64,000 nt of DNA from DASUPK01 sp963819715 (GCA_963819715.1 CAWFXE010000006.1:124001-188000), one strand, 5' to 3'. Shown: positions 30,414 to 42,830, counted from the first letter of the stretch. Notes: generated from the sequence alone by a model not told the origin. Translations and numbers: made by a program.

Positions 30414-32297
30414 ACTCAGAGCAAACGGCGGGCACAAGGCTTCGCGGCCTACTCGGCTTCAACCTCCTCACCGGCCTGGTGCTGGGGGTCGTGGGCTTCT
30501 ACGTCGGCTGGTGGCTGGGCCACCAGATCCACTACATCGGCATCGACTACTTCGCCGACACGAATCAGAACGACCTCGCCCTGATCCTCGGCTATATCGG
30601 CTTCGTGGTCGGCTTCATCGGGGGGCTGGGCTACCTCGCGTACCCGCTCAGGCGAATGGCCGGGCTGGATCCCTCCCACCACCAGAACGAGACGGGCGGC
30701 GTGGGCCGCTACTTCGGCCTCTGCACCGATCACAAGGTGATCGGGAAGCAGTACCTGATCGGGATCGGGCTCTTCTTCTTCATCGGTGGGCTGAACGCGA
30801 TGCTGATCAGGGCCGAGCTGCTGCGACCGTCGCCGCAGCTCTTCGGCGCCGGCGGCTACCTGACGATCGTCGAGCATTCACGGCGCGATGATGATGGGGA
30901 TCATGACCTCGGGCGTCCTGGGCCCGTTCGCCAACTACTTCGTTCCGCTCCAGATCGGGGCGAAGCGAATGGCCTTCCCCCGGATTGAGTCGCTGAGTTT
31001 CTGGCTGCTGATGGCGGCGGGGACGATCCTGGTCAGCACGGTCTTCTTCGGGGGGTTCCCAACCGGCTGGACCGGCTACGCGCCCCTGAGCGACGAGGCG
31101 AACTTCGGATACGACTCCTACATCTTCTTCTTCGCCCTGGTCGGGATCTCGATGACGCTGCTCGGGCTCAACCTGATCGCGACGATCGTGACGATGAGGG
31201 CGCCGGGCCTCAACTGGGCACGCCTGCCGATGTTCTGCTGGGGGGCGCTGACCACCTCCGCCCTGATGGTTCTCGCAGCACCGGTCCTGATCGCCGTTCT
31301 GCTGATGGTGGCCATGGACCGGACCGTGCAGACCTCGTTCTTCCTGGCGTACTCCGGAGGCAGTCAGTACTTATTCGAGAACCTCTTCTGGTTCTTCGGG
31401 CACCCCGAGGTGTACGTCCTCGCCCTGCCCGGGTTCGGGATCCTGCTCGAGATCCTTCCGGTCTTCTCGCGGAAGCCCCTCTGGGGCTACCGGCTGGCTG
31501 TCTCGGGGATGCTCGGCATCGCGCTGCTCAGCTTCTTCGTCTGGCAGCACCACCTGTTCGTCAGCGGGATCAACTCGGCGCTGCGGCCCTTCTACATGCT
31601 CTCCACCGAGATCATCTCGCTCCCGACCGGATTCATCTTCCTCTGCGGCATGGCGACGCTATGGAGGGCGCGAATCCGCTTCTCGGTGCCGATGCTGTTC
31701 TGCCTTGCGTGGTTCTTCAATTTCTTCATCGGAGGAGTCTCGGGGGTCTTCCTCTCGGATACGCCGAGTGACGTCAGCACTCACGGCAGCTTCTTCGTGA
31801 TGGCCCACTTCCACTACACGATCATGGGCGGCCTGATCTTCACCTTCTTCGCCGCGATCTACTACTGGGTCCCGAAGATGTTCGGGGTGATTTTCAACGA
31901 GCGCTTAGCCAAGATCCATTTCTGGTCGATGTTCCTGGCCTTCAACGCGACCTTCGCGCCGCTCTTCGCCCTCGGCCTGATGGGGATGCCGCGGCGGGTG
32001 TCGACCTACGCCTCGAATCTCCAGGGGCTGAACATCTGGGTGTCGGTCTGCGCCTTCATCCTCGGCGTGTCGATGCTGGTCTTCCTCTTCAACGTCGTCT
32101 ACTCGCTGGTCTTCGTCCGCAAGCCGGCCGAGGAGAACCCATGGCGCTCGAAGTCCCTCGAGTGGCAGACGCCGACGCCCGTTCCGCTCCACAACTTCGA
32201 CGAGATACCGGTCATCGACAGCGATCCGTACGACTACGGGACGCCGCCTCCCGCTGCAGTGAGGCCCCGGGATCGACCAGCGGAGGCACCCGGGTAG
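30410..32297 (+). CDS. ctaD: Cytochrome c oxidase subunit I (one-base frameshift)
   Basis: The chain has the heme-copper oxidase ligands: His in SIHGAMM for low-spin heme a, GHPEVYVL with the CuB His and the cross-linked Tyr, the HH pair in WQHHLF, and HFHY for hemes a3 and a. GHPEVY marks an A1-type oxidase with the D-channel Glu. The frame breaks at about 30872, where one extra G turns the expected TIVSIHGAMM into another frame. About 100 extra N-terminal residues with two helices precede the conserved core (DHKVIGKQYL). It reduces O2 to water and pumps protons. It overlaps ctaC by four bases. Confidence 0.94.
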
Positions 32298-32299
32298 TC

Positions 32300-32905
32300 A
32301 TGGCCCGCTTCTTCAGCAGATCGAAGGACGAGGTGGAGCCGAGCGAGGAGGCGCCGGAGGTCTACGAGCGCAACCTCTGGATCGGAGCCCGCGTGATCGC
32401 CGGGACGACGATCATGTTCTTCGCCGCGTTCGTGTTCGCGTACTTCTACCTGCGCTCGCTCAACAACAACAACGCGTGGCACCCCGACGGGGTCGACGCG
32501 CCCCAGGCCTGGGGCGCCGTCATCGTCGCCCTCTTCGCGGCGAGCGCGGGGCTCTTCGCGATCGCGGCGCGGAACGCCGTCCGACGGGGGAGCTGGCTTG
32601 CCCCCGCGGGCCTCTCGCTGGCCCTGGGCCTGGCGGGTTGCGTCGTCCAGGTCTTCGAGTGGGCGCATCTGGACTTCGGACCGCAGAACGGCGGCTACGC
32701 GAGCGTCTTCATCGGCTGGACCGCCCTGTTCGTCGTCTTCGTCCTGATGGCCATGTTCTGGGTCGAGACGATGTTCGCCGAGGGGCTCCGGAAGCGGAAC
32801 GACGCCGCGACCTTCGTGCCTGTCGGCATCGCCGACGCCGCCTTCTACTGGTCGGTGCTCGCTGCGATCGGCGTGATCAGCTGGGTCATCCTGTACCTGC
32901 TCTGA
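32300..32905 (+). CDS. ctaE: Cytochrome c oxidase subunit III
   Basis: The 201-residue protein has five transmembrane helices and the subunit III landmarks RVIAGTTIMFFAAFVFAYFYLR, FEWAHLDF and FVLMAMFWVETMFAEG. Five helices instead of seven is normal for many bacterial subunits III. The start ATG 32300 is just after the ctaD stop. Confidence 0.9.
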   Translation: MARFFSRSKDEVEPSEEAPEVYERNLWIGARVIAGTTIMFFAAFVFAYFYLRSLNNNNAWHPDGVDAPQAWGAVIVALFAASAGLFAIAARNAVRRGSWLAPAGLSLALGLAGCVVQVFEWAHLDFGPQNGGYASVFIGWTALFVVFVLMAMFWVETMFAEGLRKRNDAATFVPVGIADAAFYWSVLAAIGVISWVILYLL

Positions 32906-32909
32906 GCTC

Positions 32910-33776
32910 ATGTCCGCCGTGACGACCCCCCTCGACTGGACCGGCGGTCCGGCTCTCGCCTGGGTCCTATCCGCCGGGTTGCTCTATTGGCTCGGGGGCC
33001 GCAAGCTGCCGACCGGGCGCTCGGACACATCCCGCCCGTGGCGGACCGTGGCGTTCATCGCGGGCCTCGCCACGATCCTGATCGCACTCGACTCACCTGT
33101 CGACGGGCTCGCCGACAAGCTGCTCTGGGTTCACATGCTGCAGCACATCCTGCTGCTGCTGGTGGCCCCTCCGCTGCTCGCGCTGGCGCGCCCTTGGAAT
33201 CGCATGTGGCACGGGTTCGGGCTCGGCACTCGCCGGGAGCTGGCGGGCTGGCTCAGCTCGGGGCGCTGGTCTGCGCCTCTCCGAGCGGCCGCGAGGGTCC
33301 TGGCCGACCCGTTGCCGTCATGGCTGCTCTTCAACTTCGCTCTGATCGGCTGGCACGTGCCGATGGCCTATGACGCAACCCTGACGTCGCCGATCATCCA
33401 CGCCTCCGAGCACCTGACCTTCTTCGCGACCGGGCTGCTGTTCTGGACCCGGGTGATTGACTCACCGCCGTGGCGTTCCCGCCTCAGCGAGACCGGTCGC
33501 GCCGTCTACGTCGGCTCTTCGATGGTGGTGAGCTGGCTGCTCGCGATCGTGCTGGCGGAAGCAAGCCACCCGATCTACTCGCCCTATGCCGACCTGGCGA
33601 ACCGTCCGGGCGGTATCACCGCGCTCGCGGACCAGCAGTTCGCCGCCGGCGCGATGTGGGTTCTGGGCTCGATTCCCTTCACAATTGCCATTCTGTCCGT
33701 CGTATACCGCTGGTTGGAGCCGAAGCGCTCGGGCCAATCGTCCCCGACCAGTCGCCCGCTCGCCGAAAACCCATGA
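32910..33776 (+). CDS. ctaG: Cytochrome c oxidase assembly factor CtaG (caa3-type)
   Basis: The 288-residue, seven-helix membrane protein has the conserved histidines of the caa3_CtaG family: WVHMLQHILLLLVAPPLL, FALIGWHVP and HASEHLTFFATGLLFW. These are proposed to handle copper during CuA/CuB assembly. It follows ctaE by four bases. This family is unrelated to the Cox11-type CtaG of proteobacteria. Confidence 0.88.
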   Translation: MSAVTTPLDWTGGPALAWVLSAGLLYWLGGRKLPTGRSDTSRPWRTVAFIAGLATILIALDSPVDGLADKLLWVHMLQHILLLLVAPPLLALARPWNRMWHGFGLGTRRELAGWLSSGRWSAPLRAAARVLADPLPSWLLFNFALIGWHVPMAYDATLTSPIIHASEHLTFFATGLLFWTRVIDSPPWRSRLSETGRAVYVGSSMVVSWLLAIVLAEASHPIYSPYADLANRPGGITALADQQFAAGAMWVLGSIPFTIAILSVVYRWLEPKRSGQSSPTSRPLAENP

Positions 33777-33789
33777 TCTAGGAGGAACG

Positions 33790-33927
33790 ATGCAGGGTTC
33801 ACCACAACCACTCCTCGCGCTCTCCGTCGTCGGGCAGGGCGTCCTCACCTGGGCCATTCCGCTGGGCGTATTCCTTGCGGTGCTGCTCTGGTACATGCTC
33901 CTGCTGCGGCGCCGCCACCCTGAGTGA
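33790..33927 (+). CDS. Small single-helix membrane protein in the oxidase locus
   Basis: A 45-residue protein starts at ATG 33790 with GGAGGAA six bases upstream. It contains one transmembrane helix (TWAIPLGVFLAVLLWYMLLL) and a short basic end. Its stop overlaps the GTG of the next gene (GTGA). The position suggests a small oxidase subunit or assembly helper; I recognise no family. Confidence 0.6.
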   Translation: MQGSPQPLLALSVVGQGVLTWAIPLGVFLAVLLWYMLLLRRRHPE

Positions 33928-34552
33928 GCTTCGCTCGTCGGGCGGCGACGGTCCTCGTGTTGGCGGCGGCGATCGGAATCGGCGCCGGCCTCGGGATTCA
34001 TGCTCTGACTCGCGGCGACGCATCGCCCCCGACCGGACCGGCCACGGACCTGATGGGGCAGGCGACCTGGGGACCTGGGGAGAGGCTCGCGCCCGACTTC
34101 GTGCTGCCGGACCAGGACGGCCGGCCCACCTCGCCGGCCGCGCTGCGAGGCCAGGACGTCCTGCTCACCTTCATAGGCTCGCGCTGCCTTCGCTCGTGCG
34201 TGAGGGAGGAACGCTCGCTGGCCACCTCGCTCAGGCTTCTGCCGCGCCCCGCCCGGCCGGCGATAGTCGCCGTCAGCCTCGACCCGAGCGCCCCTGCGCG
34301 TGATTCGATCGACGGGCCGCGCGGCGACTCGGATTCGGCGCGGCGCCAAGCTGGCAATGGGTGTTCGGTTCAAAGCGGCAGCTCGCGCCGGTGTGGCGCT
34401 TATACGGAATCGGAGCAAGCGCGTCCGCGGCGCATCGACGTCCACTCGCCTATCTGATCGACCGCACGGGGCACGAGCGCGCCGGGTTTCTCTATCCGTT
34501 TCCGCCCAATTGGCTCGCCCAGGACATCCGGACCCTCGCGACGGAGACCTGA
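33924..34552 (+). CDS. SCO1/SenC-like thioredoxin-fold protein (frameshifted)
   Basis: From GTG 33924 the protein has a membrane anchor, then FVLPDQDGRPTSPAALRGQD and the Cys pair CLRSC (Cx3C) of SCO copper chaperones. Its second half, with WQWVFGSKRQLAPVWRLYGI, YLIDRTGHERAGFLYPF and NWLAQDIRTL, lies in another frame. One missing base near 34315-34323 joins the two. SCO proteins deliver copper to, or reduce, the CuA site. The Cx3C spacing and the His in DRTGHERA fit this role. It overlaps the upstream small gene by four bases. Confidence 0.72.
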
Positions 34553-34580
34553 CCGATTCCCTCGTTACCTGCCCCTAAAG

Positions 34581-35232
34581 ATGAGGTTCATAATTCAAGG
34601 ATCAGATTTCGCGCGGCCCTTCCGATCGGCCTTCTCCTTCTGATCGCGGTCTCCATTGCAGGCTGCGGTGGCGGCAGTGCGTCGGGGTCGGGCACGGGCT
34701 CCGGGTCGACGACGGCCAGGTTCGCAGGAATCAGCGCCGTCCCCTCCAAGCCGGCGCCCCCGCTGGTTCTCAACGATTCTCTCGGTCATCGCGTCGACCT
34801 GAGCCAATACCGCGGCAAGGCAGTCCTCGTCACCTTCATCTACGACCACTGCCCGATACCTGCCCGTTGATCGTCGGCAATCTCCACACTGCGCAGGCGG
34901 AGCTCGGCTCGAAGGCCTCCGATCTGCAGATCATCGCCGTGTCGGTTGACCCCAGGGGCGACACGCCGAAAAGCGTCAAGGCGTTCCTCTCGGCACATCA
35001 GATGACCGGCCGGATGGAATACCTGATCGGGTCACGGCCGCAGTTGGAGAAGACCTGGAGCGACTGGAAAATCGGCGCCAAATCCTCCTCGAGCCGCGGC
35101 AATCCCGACGCCGTTGAACACTCCGCCTTGATCTACGGGATCAGCGGGAGCGGCAGGATGACCACCATTTATCCTTCGAATTTCAAGCCCAAGCAGATCG
35201 TGCACGACGTGCCGATCCTGGCATCGCAGTAG
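34581..35232 (+). CDS. SCO1/SenC family copper chaperone lipoprotein (frameshifted)
   Basis: The mature part has the SCO signature YDHCPDTCPLIVGNL when one missing G is restored near 34857 (CPDTC, Cx3C). The SCO-type SVDPRGDTPKSVKAFL and the copper-binding His in VEHSALIYGI follow. Upstream is a lipoprotein signal (LLLLIAVSIAGC) and a Gly/Ser linker. The frame of the signal has no start codon; ATG 34581 is five codons away in another frame, so a second one-base deletion near 34598 is likely. It would metallate CuA of ctaC. It is the second SCO-like gene in the locus. Confidence 0.78.
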
Positions 35233-35238
35233 CGGGGG

Positions 35239-35748
35239 GTGTCCGGAGCGCGCCGCCGGCTACGTATCGGGTTGGTGGTGGTCGCCATCATCGCCGTGCT
35301 GATCGGCGTCGAGCTGGTCAGCGGAAGCTCTGACTCAGGGGTGGGCAGGCCGGCGCCGCAGCTGCCGACCAGTGTGCTCGTTCCTCCCGCGGTTCATCTC
35401 TCCACACTGCGTGGAAAGCCCGCGGCGATCAACTTCTGGGCGAGCTGGTGTGAGCCATGCCGTCGTGAGGCCCCCGAACTGGAGCGGCTCAGTCGCTCGC
35501 TTCACGGGAGCGCTGCGATCGTGGGCGTCGACTGGACCGACGGCCTCGAGTCGGCTCGCGCCTTCATCCGGCAGCACGATATGACCTATCCCAATCTGCG
35601 CGACGGAGACGGCCTGGTCGGGCAGAAGTACCGGCTCATCGGCCTGCCGACCACGTTCATCGTCGATTCGCACGGGACGATCACCGGGGTTATGCGAGGC
35701 CCGCAGACCGCCCAGAGCGTGCGCCAGGCGCTGCGGTCGGCGGGCTGA
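35239..35748 (+). CDS. TlpA/ResA-like membrane-anchored thioredoxin
   Basis: The 169-residue protein starts at GTG 35239 with one anchor helix (IGLVVVAIIAVLIGVELV). Its thioredoxin-like domain carries the active site FWASWCEPC (CxxC), the Gly-Leu-Pro-Thr cis-proline loop (IGLPTTFIVDSHG) and a TlpA-type insert. It probably reduces disulfides outside the membrane, for example apo-SCO/CuA cysteines or cytochrome c heme sites. It is six bases after the SCO gene, so it is part of the oxidase assembly set. Confidence 0.88.
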   Translation: MSGARRRLRIGLVVVAIIAVLIGVELVSGSSDSGVGRPAPQLPTSVLVPPAVHLSTLRGKPAAINFWASWCEPCRREAPELERLSRSLHGSAAIVGVDWTDGLESARAFIRQHDMTYPNLRDGDGLVGQKYRLIGLPTTFIVDSHGTITGVMRGPQTAQSVRQALRSAG

Positions 35749-35856
35749 TCCAGGTAGGCCTCTCTTAGAGAACTCACATCGAGTACTTAGTTTCGTCCAA
35801 GGTTCAGCGGGCAACCTGATCTCCAACGCCAAGTCGAACGAGAGGAGGCGATCAAG

Positions 35857-36072
35857 TTGGATATGTCACTGGTTGTAGGACTGAACGTGGTTCTGATCGC
35901 GGGCCTGCTCGTCCTGTTGACGGCCGCGATGGTGCTCCCGCACCGCCTGAGGGCGGAGCCTCGCGGGTCGCACGCTCCGCGAGCGCGAAGGTCGAGCCGA
36001 CCCAAGCCCGTCAAGCGCACCGATCGGCGCACCGGACGCGGGCGGACCGAACCGGTTTACTCGCGCTCGTAG
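35857..36072 (+). CDS. Small membrane protein with basic tail, unknown
   Basis: TTG 35857 lies eight bases after GAGGAGG; ATG 35863 is the alternative. The 71-residue product has one transmembrane helix (LVVGLNVVLIAGLLVLLTAAMVL) and a strongly basic C-terminus. It is the last plus-strand gene of the oxidase locus and converges on ctaB. Function unknown. Confidence 0.5.
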   Translation: MDMSLVVGLNVVLIAGLLVLLTAAMVLPHRLRAEPRGSHAPRARRSSRPKPVKRTDRRTGRGRTEPVYSRS

Positions 36073-36085
36073 CGACAGCCGGCTG

Positions 36086-37363
36086 TCAGGCGATCGCGAC
36101 GCTCAACGCCATCGAGGCGAAGAGCAGCGCGAGGTAGAGAAGCGAGAAGTGGAATACGCGTACGGCGCGCGCGGCGCTGGGGTGTCTCGCCAGCCCCAGC
36201 GCCAGCACGACGAATATGGAGTCGAGCACCAGAGCGGCCCCCAGGTATGACAGCCCGACCGTGTGCCAAAGAAATGGCAGGGTGGTGGCCGCGGTGAGCA
36301 CGAGGGAGTAGGTGAGGATCCGCCGGGACGTCACGGCGTCGCCACTGACGACCGGCAGCATGGGTATGTCCGCGGCCTCGTACTCCCGCTTGATCAGCAT
36401 GGCTAGAGCCCAGAAGTGCGGCGGCGTCCAGAAGAAGATGATCAGGAAGAGAAAGGCCGCCGGCACGGTCAGGTTGCCGGTCGCGGCCGCCCAACCGACC
36501 AGAGGTGGGACGGCGCCTGCCGCTCCGCCTATGACGATGTTCTGAACGGTGGATCGCTTCAGCCAGCGCGTGTAGACCAGCACGTAGAACAGGTTCCCGA
36601 TCAGGGCCAGCGCCGCCGCCAGGACGTTGGTCAGGCTGGCGAGCAGAACGAAGGAGAACGCCGAGAGGACGAGCCCGAACTCGAGCGCCCGAGGAGCAGT
36701 CAGACGGCCGGCGACGATCGGGCGGCTTGCCGTGCGCTTCCCCATCAGCCCGTCGATGTCGCGGTCGAGATAGTGGTTCAGCGCGCTCGCTCCCGCACAG
36801 GCAAGCGCACCCCCGGCGAGCACGACGGCAAGCTTCCAGAGGTTCGGCACTCCCTGGGCTCCGACGAACATCCCCGCGGCCGCCGTGATCAGAAGCAGGA
36901 TCATGATGCGTGGCTTGGTCAGGGTGACGTAGTCCCTCCAGGCGCCGGCAGGAACGTGCTCCCCTCGGAACGAGGCCGCAGTGGTGAGCCAGACCGCTGC
37001 CAGGGTCATGGCGGCGAAGGCGAGATGCAGAGCCGATGCCCAGCCCGCATGCCCGGACAGCCCCGAGACGATCCCGAAGGCGCTTCCCACGCCGAGCAGG
37101 CACAGGGCGGCTGCGGAGATGCGCAGCAGGTGACGGTGCGCGCCGATGGAGGCCAGCACGACAGCGGCCAGAGGTGGGACGGCAAGAATGCCGAGCGCCC
37201 GATGGGGAATCCCGAGATGAAGGGCGCCGCTGATCACCACCAGTGTCGTGACCGCGGCGGCCGCCAATGCCGCCAGTCGGAGCCAGGCACCCGGCGCCGT
37301 CTCGCGGTCGGGGGCGTCTCGCTCTCCCGAACGGACGGAAACGAGGCTCTGCTCCCGACCCAT
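36086..37363 (-). CDS. ctaB: Protoheme IX farnesyltransferase (heme O synthase) with CtaA-like N-terminal membrane domain
   Basis: The C-terminal ~290 residues are CtaB: DYVTLTKPRIMILLLITAA, the prenyl-diphosphate motif NHYLDRDIDGLMGKRT, YTRWLKRSTVQNIVIGG and FFWTPPHFWALA. The enzyme farnesylates heme b to heme o, the first step to heme a. The first ~130 residues form four helices with GALHLGIPHRALG and ALHLAFAAMTLAAVW, recalling one half of CtaA (heme A synthase), whose His residues bind heme. That part may be a degenerate CtaA module; the fusion is inferred. The start ATG 37363 has AAGGAGG upstream. It supplies heme a for CtaD. Confidence 0.9.
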   Translation of the reverse strand: MGREQSLVSVRSGERDAPDRETAPGAWLRLAALAAAAVTTLVVISGALHLGIPHRALGILAVPPLAAVVLASIGAHRHLLRISAAALCLLGVGSAFGIVSGLSGHAGWASALHLAFAAMTLAAVWLTTAASFRGEHVPAGAWRDYVTLTKPRIMILLLITAAAGMFVGAQGVPNLWKLAVVLAGGALACAGASALNHYLDRDIDGLMGKRTASRPIVAGRLTAPRALEFGLVLSAFSFVLLASLTNVLAAALALIGNLFYVLVYTRWLKRSTVQNIVIGGAAGAVPPLVGWAAATGNLTVPAAFLFLIIFFWTPPHFWALAMLIKREYEAADIPMLPVVSGDAVTSRRILTYSLVLTAATTLPFLWHTVGLSYLGAALVLDSIFVVLALGLARHPSAARAVRVFHFSLLYLALLFASMALSVAIA

Positions 37364-37464
37364 CTCGGCCTCCTTGACTGATCCTGAGCCTTGGCGAATG
37401 GCCGCCGGCGGCATCAAGTATCTCCCCCTCTCAGCGTCTTGTCAATCGTCGGCCTGGGCCGGGC

Positions 37465-37803
37465 TCATCGCTCGCGCCGGCCACCTGACCGCTCCAACGC
37501 GATGGGGCGGCGAGGGTGCGCGCGGCTCGCTCGGATCTCTCCCAAGGGTGGCTCCGGGGTGCTGAGCGGACCAGGCTGATCACCGGGGGGAGGACCGTGG
37601 TTGCCCCCGCCACCATCTCCTTCGTCCCCGTCGGCTCCGGGGTCCACATCGAAGCGCCGCGAGCAGAGGATCAGACCGATGAAGAGCGTGCTTCCGAGCA
37701 CCGAAAGCAAGAAGACCGCCAGCGCTCCCTCCAGAGAGTCGCCAGGGAGAAAAGCCGCGAACGTACTCACTTCGATGAGAGTAGCGCTGCGCTCGCGCTC
37801 CAA
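37465..37803 (-). CDS. Putative single-helix membrane protein
   Basis: The frame encodes a 112-residue product with one hydrophobic helix (LEGALAVFLLSVLGSTLFIGLIL), an acidic/glycine segment (DPGADGDEGDGGGG) and a Pro/Arg-rich end. The start may be TTG 37803 or the in-frame GTG at 37767 (MSTFAAFLPGDS). It is between ctaB and the four-helix proteins on the same strand. There is no recognisable family, and the C-terminal half could be noise. Confidence 0.4.
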   Translation of the reverse strand: MERERSATLIEVSTFAAFLPGDSLEGALAVFLLSVLGSTLFIGLILCSRRFDVDPGADGDEGDGGGGNHGPPPGDQPGPLSTPEPPLGEIRASRAHPRRPIALERSGGRRER

Positions 37804-37834
37804 GATCGAGTGGAGTCAGAGCAGGCGAGCGGGG

Positions 37835-38380
37835 TCAGCCACGGCGGCTGCGTTCCAACCGGGGCGTCGCCGGCTCCCCTGCGGCGCCATCGTGCGAGCG
37901 CCCGCCGTGCACCTCGCTTGTCGCAGACTTGCCCGGTTTCATCGTCGCGAGCGCCGCTCCACAGACGGTGAGCACGAGGGCGCCGACGAGCTCCAGCCAG
38001 AAGCCCGCGACGGGCTTGGCTTCAGCGTCGATGAAGGACTGGCGCGGGTCGTCGAGCGTGCCGACGTTGTTGACCTTCGGGAGGTCTCCGATGAGGAAGA
38101 TGAGAAGCGCCACCACGCCGCAGACGGCGATCGCCAGGGCGGCCACCTGGCCGAGCTGCTCGCCCCGCGCAGCGATCGCGACGACGAGCAGGATCAGCGC
38201 GAAGACCGCGAGCACCAGCGTGGCGTAGCCGTGCTGGTCGGAGGCCTTGATCGCCTTCAACGCCTCGCCGCCCGGGGGAGTGAGATGGAAGATGTCGGTG
38301 AACTGCGAGACGCCGAGCATCGCCGCCGCCGCGGCGCAGGCGAGTACCAACAGCGTCTCCGTGCGGGGCAGATTCCTCAT
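37835..38380 (-). CDS. Four-helix membrane protein, paralogue of its upstream neighbour
   Basis: The 181-residue protein begins at ATG 38380, which overlaps the upstream TGA (ATGA). Helices lie at about residues 8-28, 50-68, 75-95 and 125-150. The segment MLGVSQFTDIFHL and the order of helices, with GDLP and GFWLELVGALVLTVCG, match the neighbouring gene (GLGVSQFFDYHGV, IDLPQG, GFWAEIACSGVLILSGG). The two are therefore tandem paralogues. Function unknown. Confidence 0.7.
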   Translation of the reverse strand: MRNLPRTETLLVLACAAAAAMLGVSQFTDIFHLTPPGGEALKAIKASDQHGYATLVLAVFALILLVVAIAARGEQLGQVAALAIAVCGVVALLIFLIGDLPKVNNVGTLDDPRQSFIDAEAKPVAGFWLELVGALVLTVCGAALATMKPGKSATSEVHGGRSHDGAAGEPATPRLERSRRG

Positions 38381-39201
38381 GACTCGGTCTGGAGGCCTGG
38401 CGAGATCCCGGCTCGCCATCCGCCTCTCCTCGCCGCGGTCACACCGCGAGAGTAGTGGGCGAGCAGCCCGCCGCTGAGAATGAGCACCCCGGAGCACGCG
38501 ATCTCCGCCCAGAATCCCTGCAGCAGCTCCGCCTGTGAGCCGCTGAAGGCCAGGCCCGGCCGGCCGGCGTCGAGGCCCTGGGGAAGATCGATCGCCATGG
38601 CGACGGCGAGGCCGAGCAGCCCGCAGAGGGCCACGGCTCCGGCAAGTCGGGTGTCGCCTCGATATGCCCCGATGATCAGGACTACGGCTGCGACCGCCAC
38701 GGGGATGAGCACCCACAGGTGCGCGCTGCCCGCGGTGTCGGTGCCCACCAGTGGGGCCGGGGCCTTCGAGCCGACCTCGCCCGCGTAGTTGGGGGCGTCG
38801 ACCGCGACCCCGTGGTAGTCGAAGAACTGCGAGACGCCGAGGCCGACGGCGGCGGCGAGGCCGACGAAGGCGACGGTCGAGAGCGGTGTCACGTGCCGCT
38901 CCAGAGCTCTCGCCGTGGCAGCGGCAATCGCGCGCGTCCTCCCAGCCAGCCACTCCCCGGCGACCGCACCGAGCTCCGCGAGCAGCGCGATCAGCGCCGC
39001 GAACAGCTTGATCACCCACATCAGCCCCCCTGTTATGTAGGGCGCGATCCAGCCGGCGAAGCTCCGCACCGGGGCGAAGACCGCCCGCAGCTTCCGGGCC
39101 TCGCCGCGCCGCCTGCGGGCGAGCTCACGACCCTCTCGCCGGGTGCGTTCGGTGAGCTCCTTGACCCGGCTGGAAGGCTCCCTGCGACGGGCCGAGCTCA
39201 T
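38377..39201 (-). CDS. Membrane protein with basic coiled N-terminus and four-helix domain
   Basis: The 274-residue protein has an Arg/Glu-rich N-terminal helix (SSRVKELTERTRREGRELAR), a first hydrophobic stretch (GLMWVIKLFAALIALLAELG), and then the same four-helix domain as the downstream paralogue, starting at GLGVSQFFDY. It is the first gene of a minus-strand run that continues towards ctaB. A role in the membrane near the oxidase is possible but unsupported; I know no named family. Confidence 0.7.
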   Translation of the reverse strand: MSSARRREPSSRVKELTERTRREGRELARRRRGEARKLRAVFAPVRSFAGWIAPYITGGLMWVIKLFAALIALLAELGAVAGEWLAGRTRAIAAATARALERHVTPLSTVAFVGLAAAVGLGVSQFFDYHGVAVDAPNYAGEVGSKAPAPLVGTDTAGSAHLWVLIPVAVAAVVLIIGAYRGDTRLAGAVALCGLLGLAVAMAIDLPQGLDAGRPGLAFSGSQAELLQGFWAEIACSGVLILSGGLLAHYSRGVTAARRGGWRAGISPGLQTES

Positions 39202-39214
39202 GCGTGATCCCTGC

Positions 39215-39242
39215 CTGAAAGCCAGCGGACCGCTGCTATCAT
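39215..39242 (+). promoter_or_regulatory. Candidate promoter of fusA-tuf
   Basis: CTGAAA (39215-39220), 16 bases, TATCAT (39237-39242). The GCTATCAT string resembles the upstream elements of rpsL and rpmJ. It lies 199-226 bases before fusA and is divergent from the membrane-protein gene. Confidence 0.45.
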
Positions 39243-39350
39243 CGTCCGTCGCTCAGGGGTGCCCCGAGAGGCCTTCGTGAGCGTTAACCGTTTCGATGGA
39301 GAACGGCGCGACATAGGAGAAGTTCGGGTCGAAGAGACGCTTTGCGCTCG

Positions 39351-39370
39351 GGCCCGTAAGGGCCTTTTTT
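39351..39370 (+). terminator. Terminator-like hairpin in the fusA leader
   Basis: GGCCC-GTAA-GGGCC followed by six T lies 70 bases before the fusA start and about 100 bases after the candidate promoter. No gene ends just upstream on this strand, so it is more likely an attenuator in a 5' leader than an ordinary terminator. Confidence 0.65.
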
Positions 39371-39440
39371 CTGCGCGAATTCCGAACTGAGACTAGCCGT
39401 TCCGCACCTCCCTCACGCCAGTACGACCTGACAAGGAATC

Positions 39441-41555
<2,115 letters not shown>

Positions 41556-41638
41556 CTATATTCCCCAGGTTGGTCAGCAGCCGAACCAATTTCCGCACTC
41601 ACACTTAAAGACACCAACAAGACCCCCAAAGGAGCGAG

Positions 41639-42823
<1,185 letters not shown>

Positions 42824-42830
42824 CTGCATG

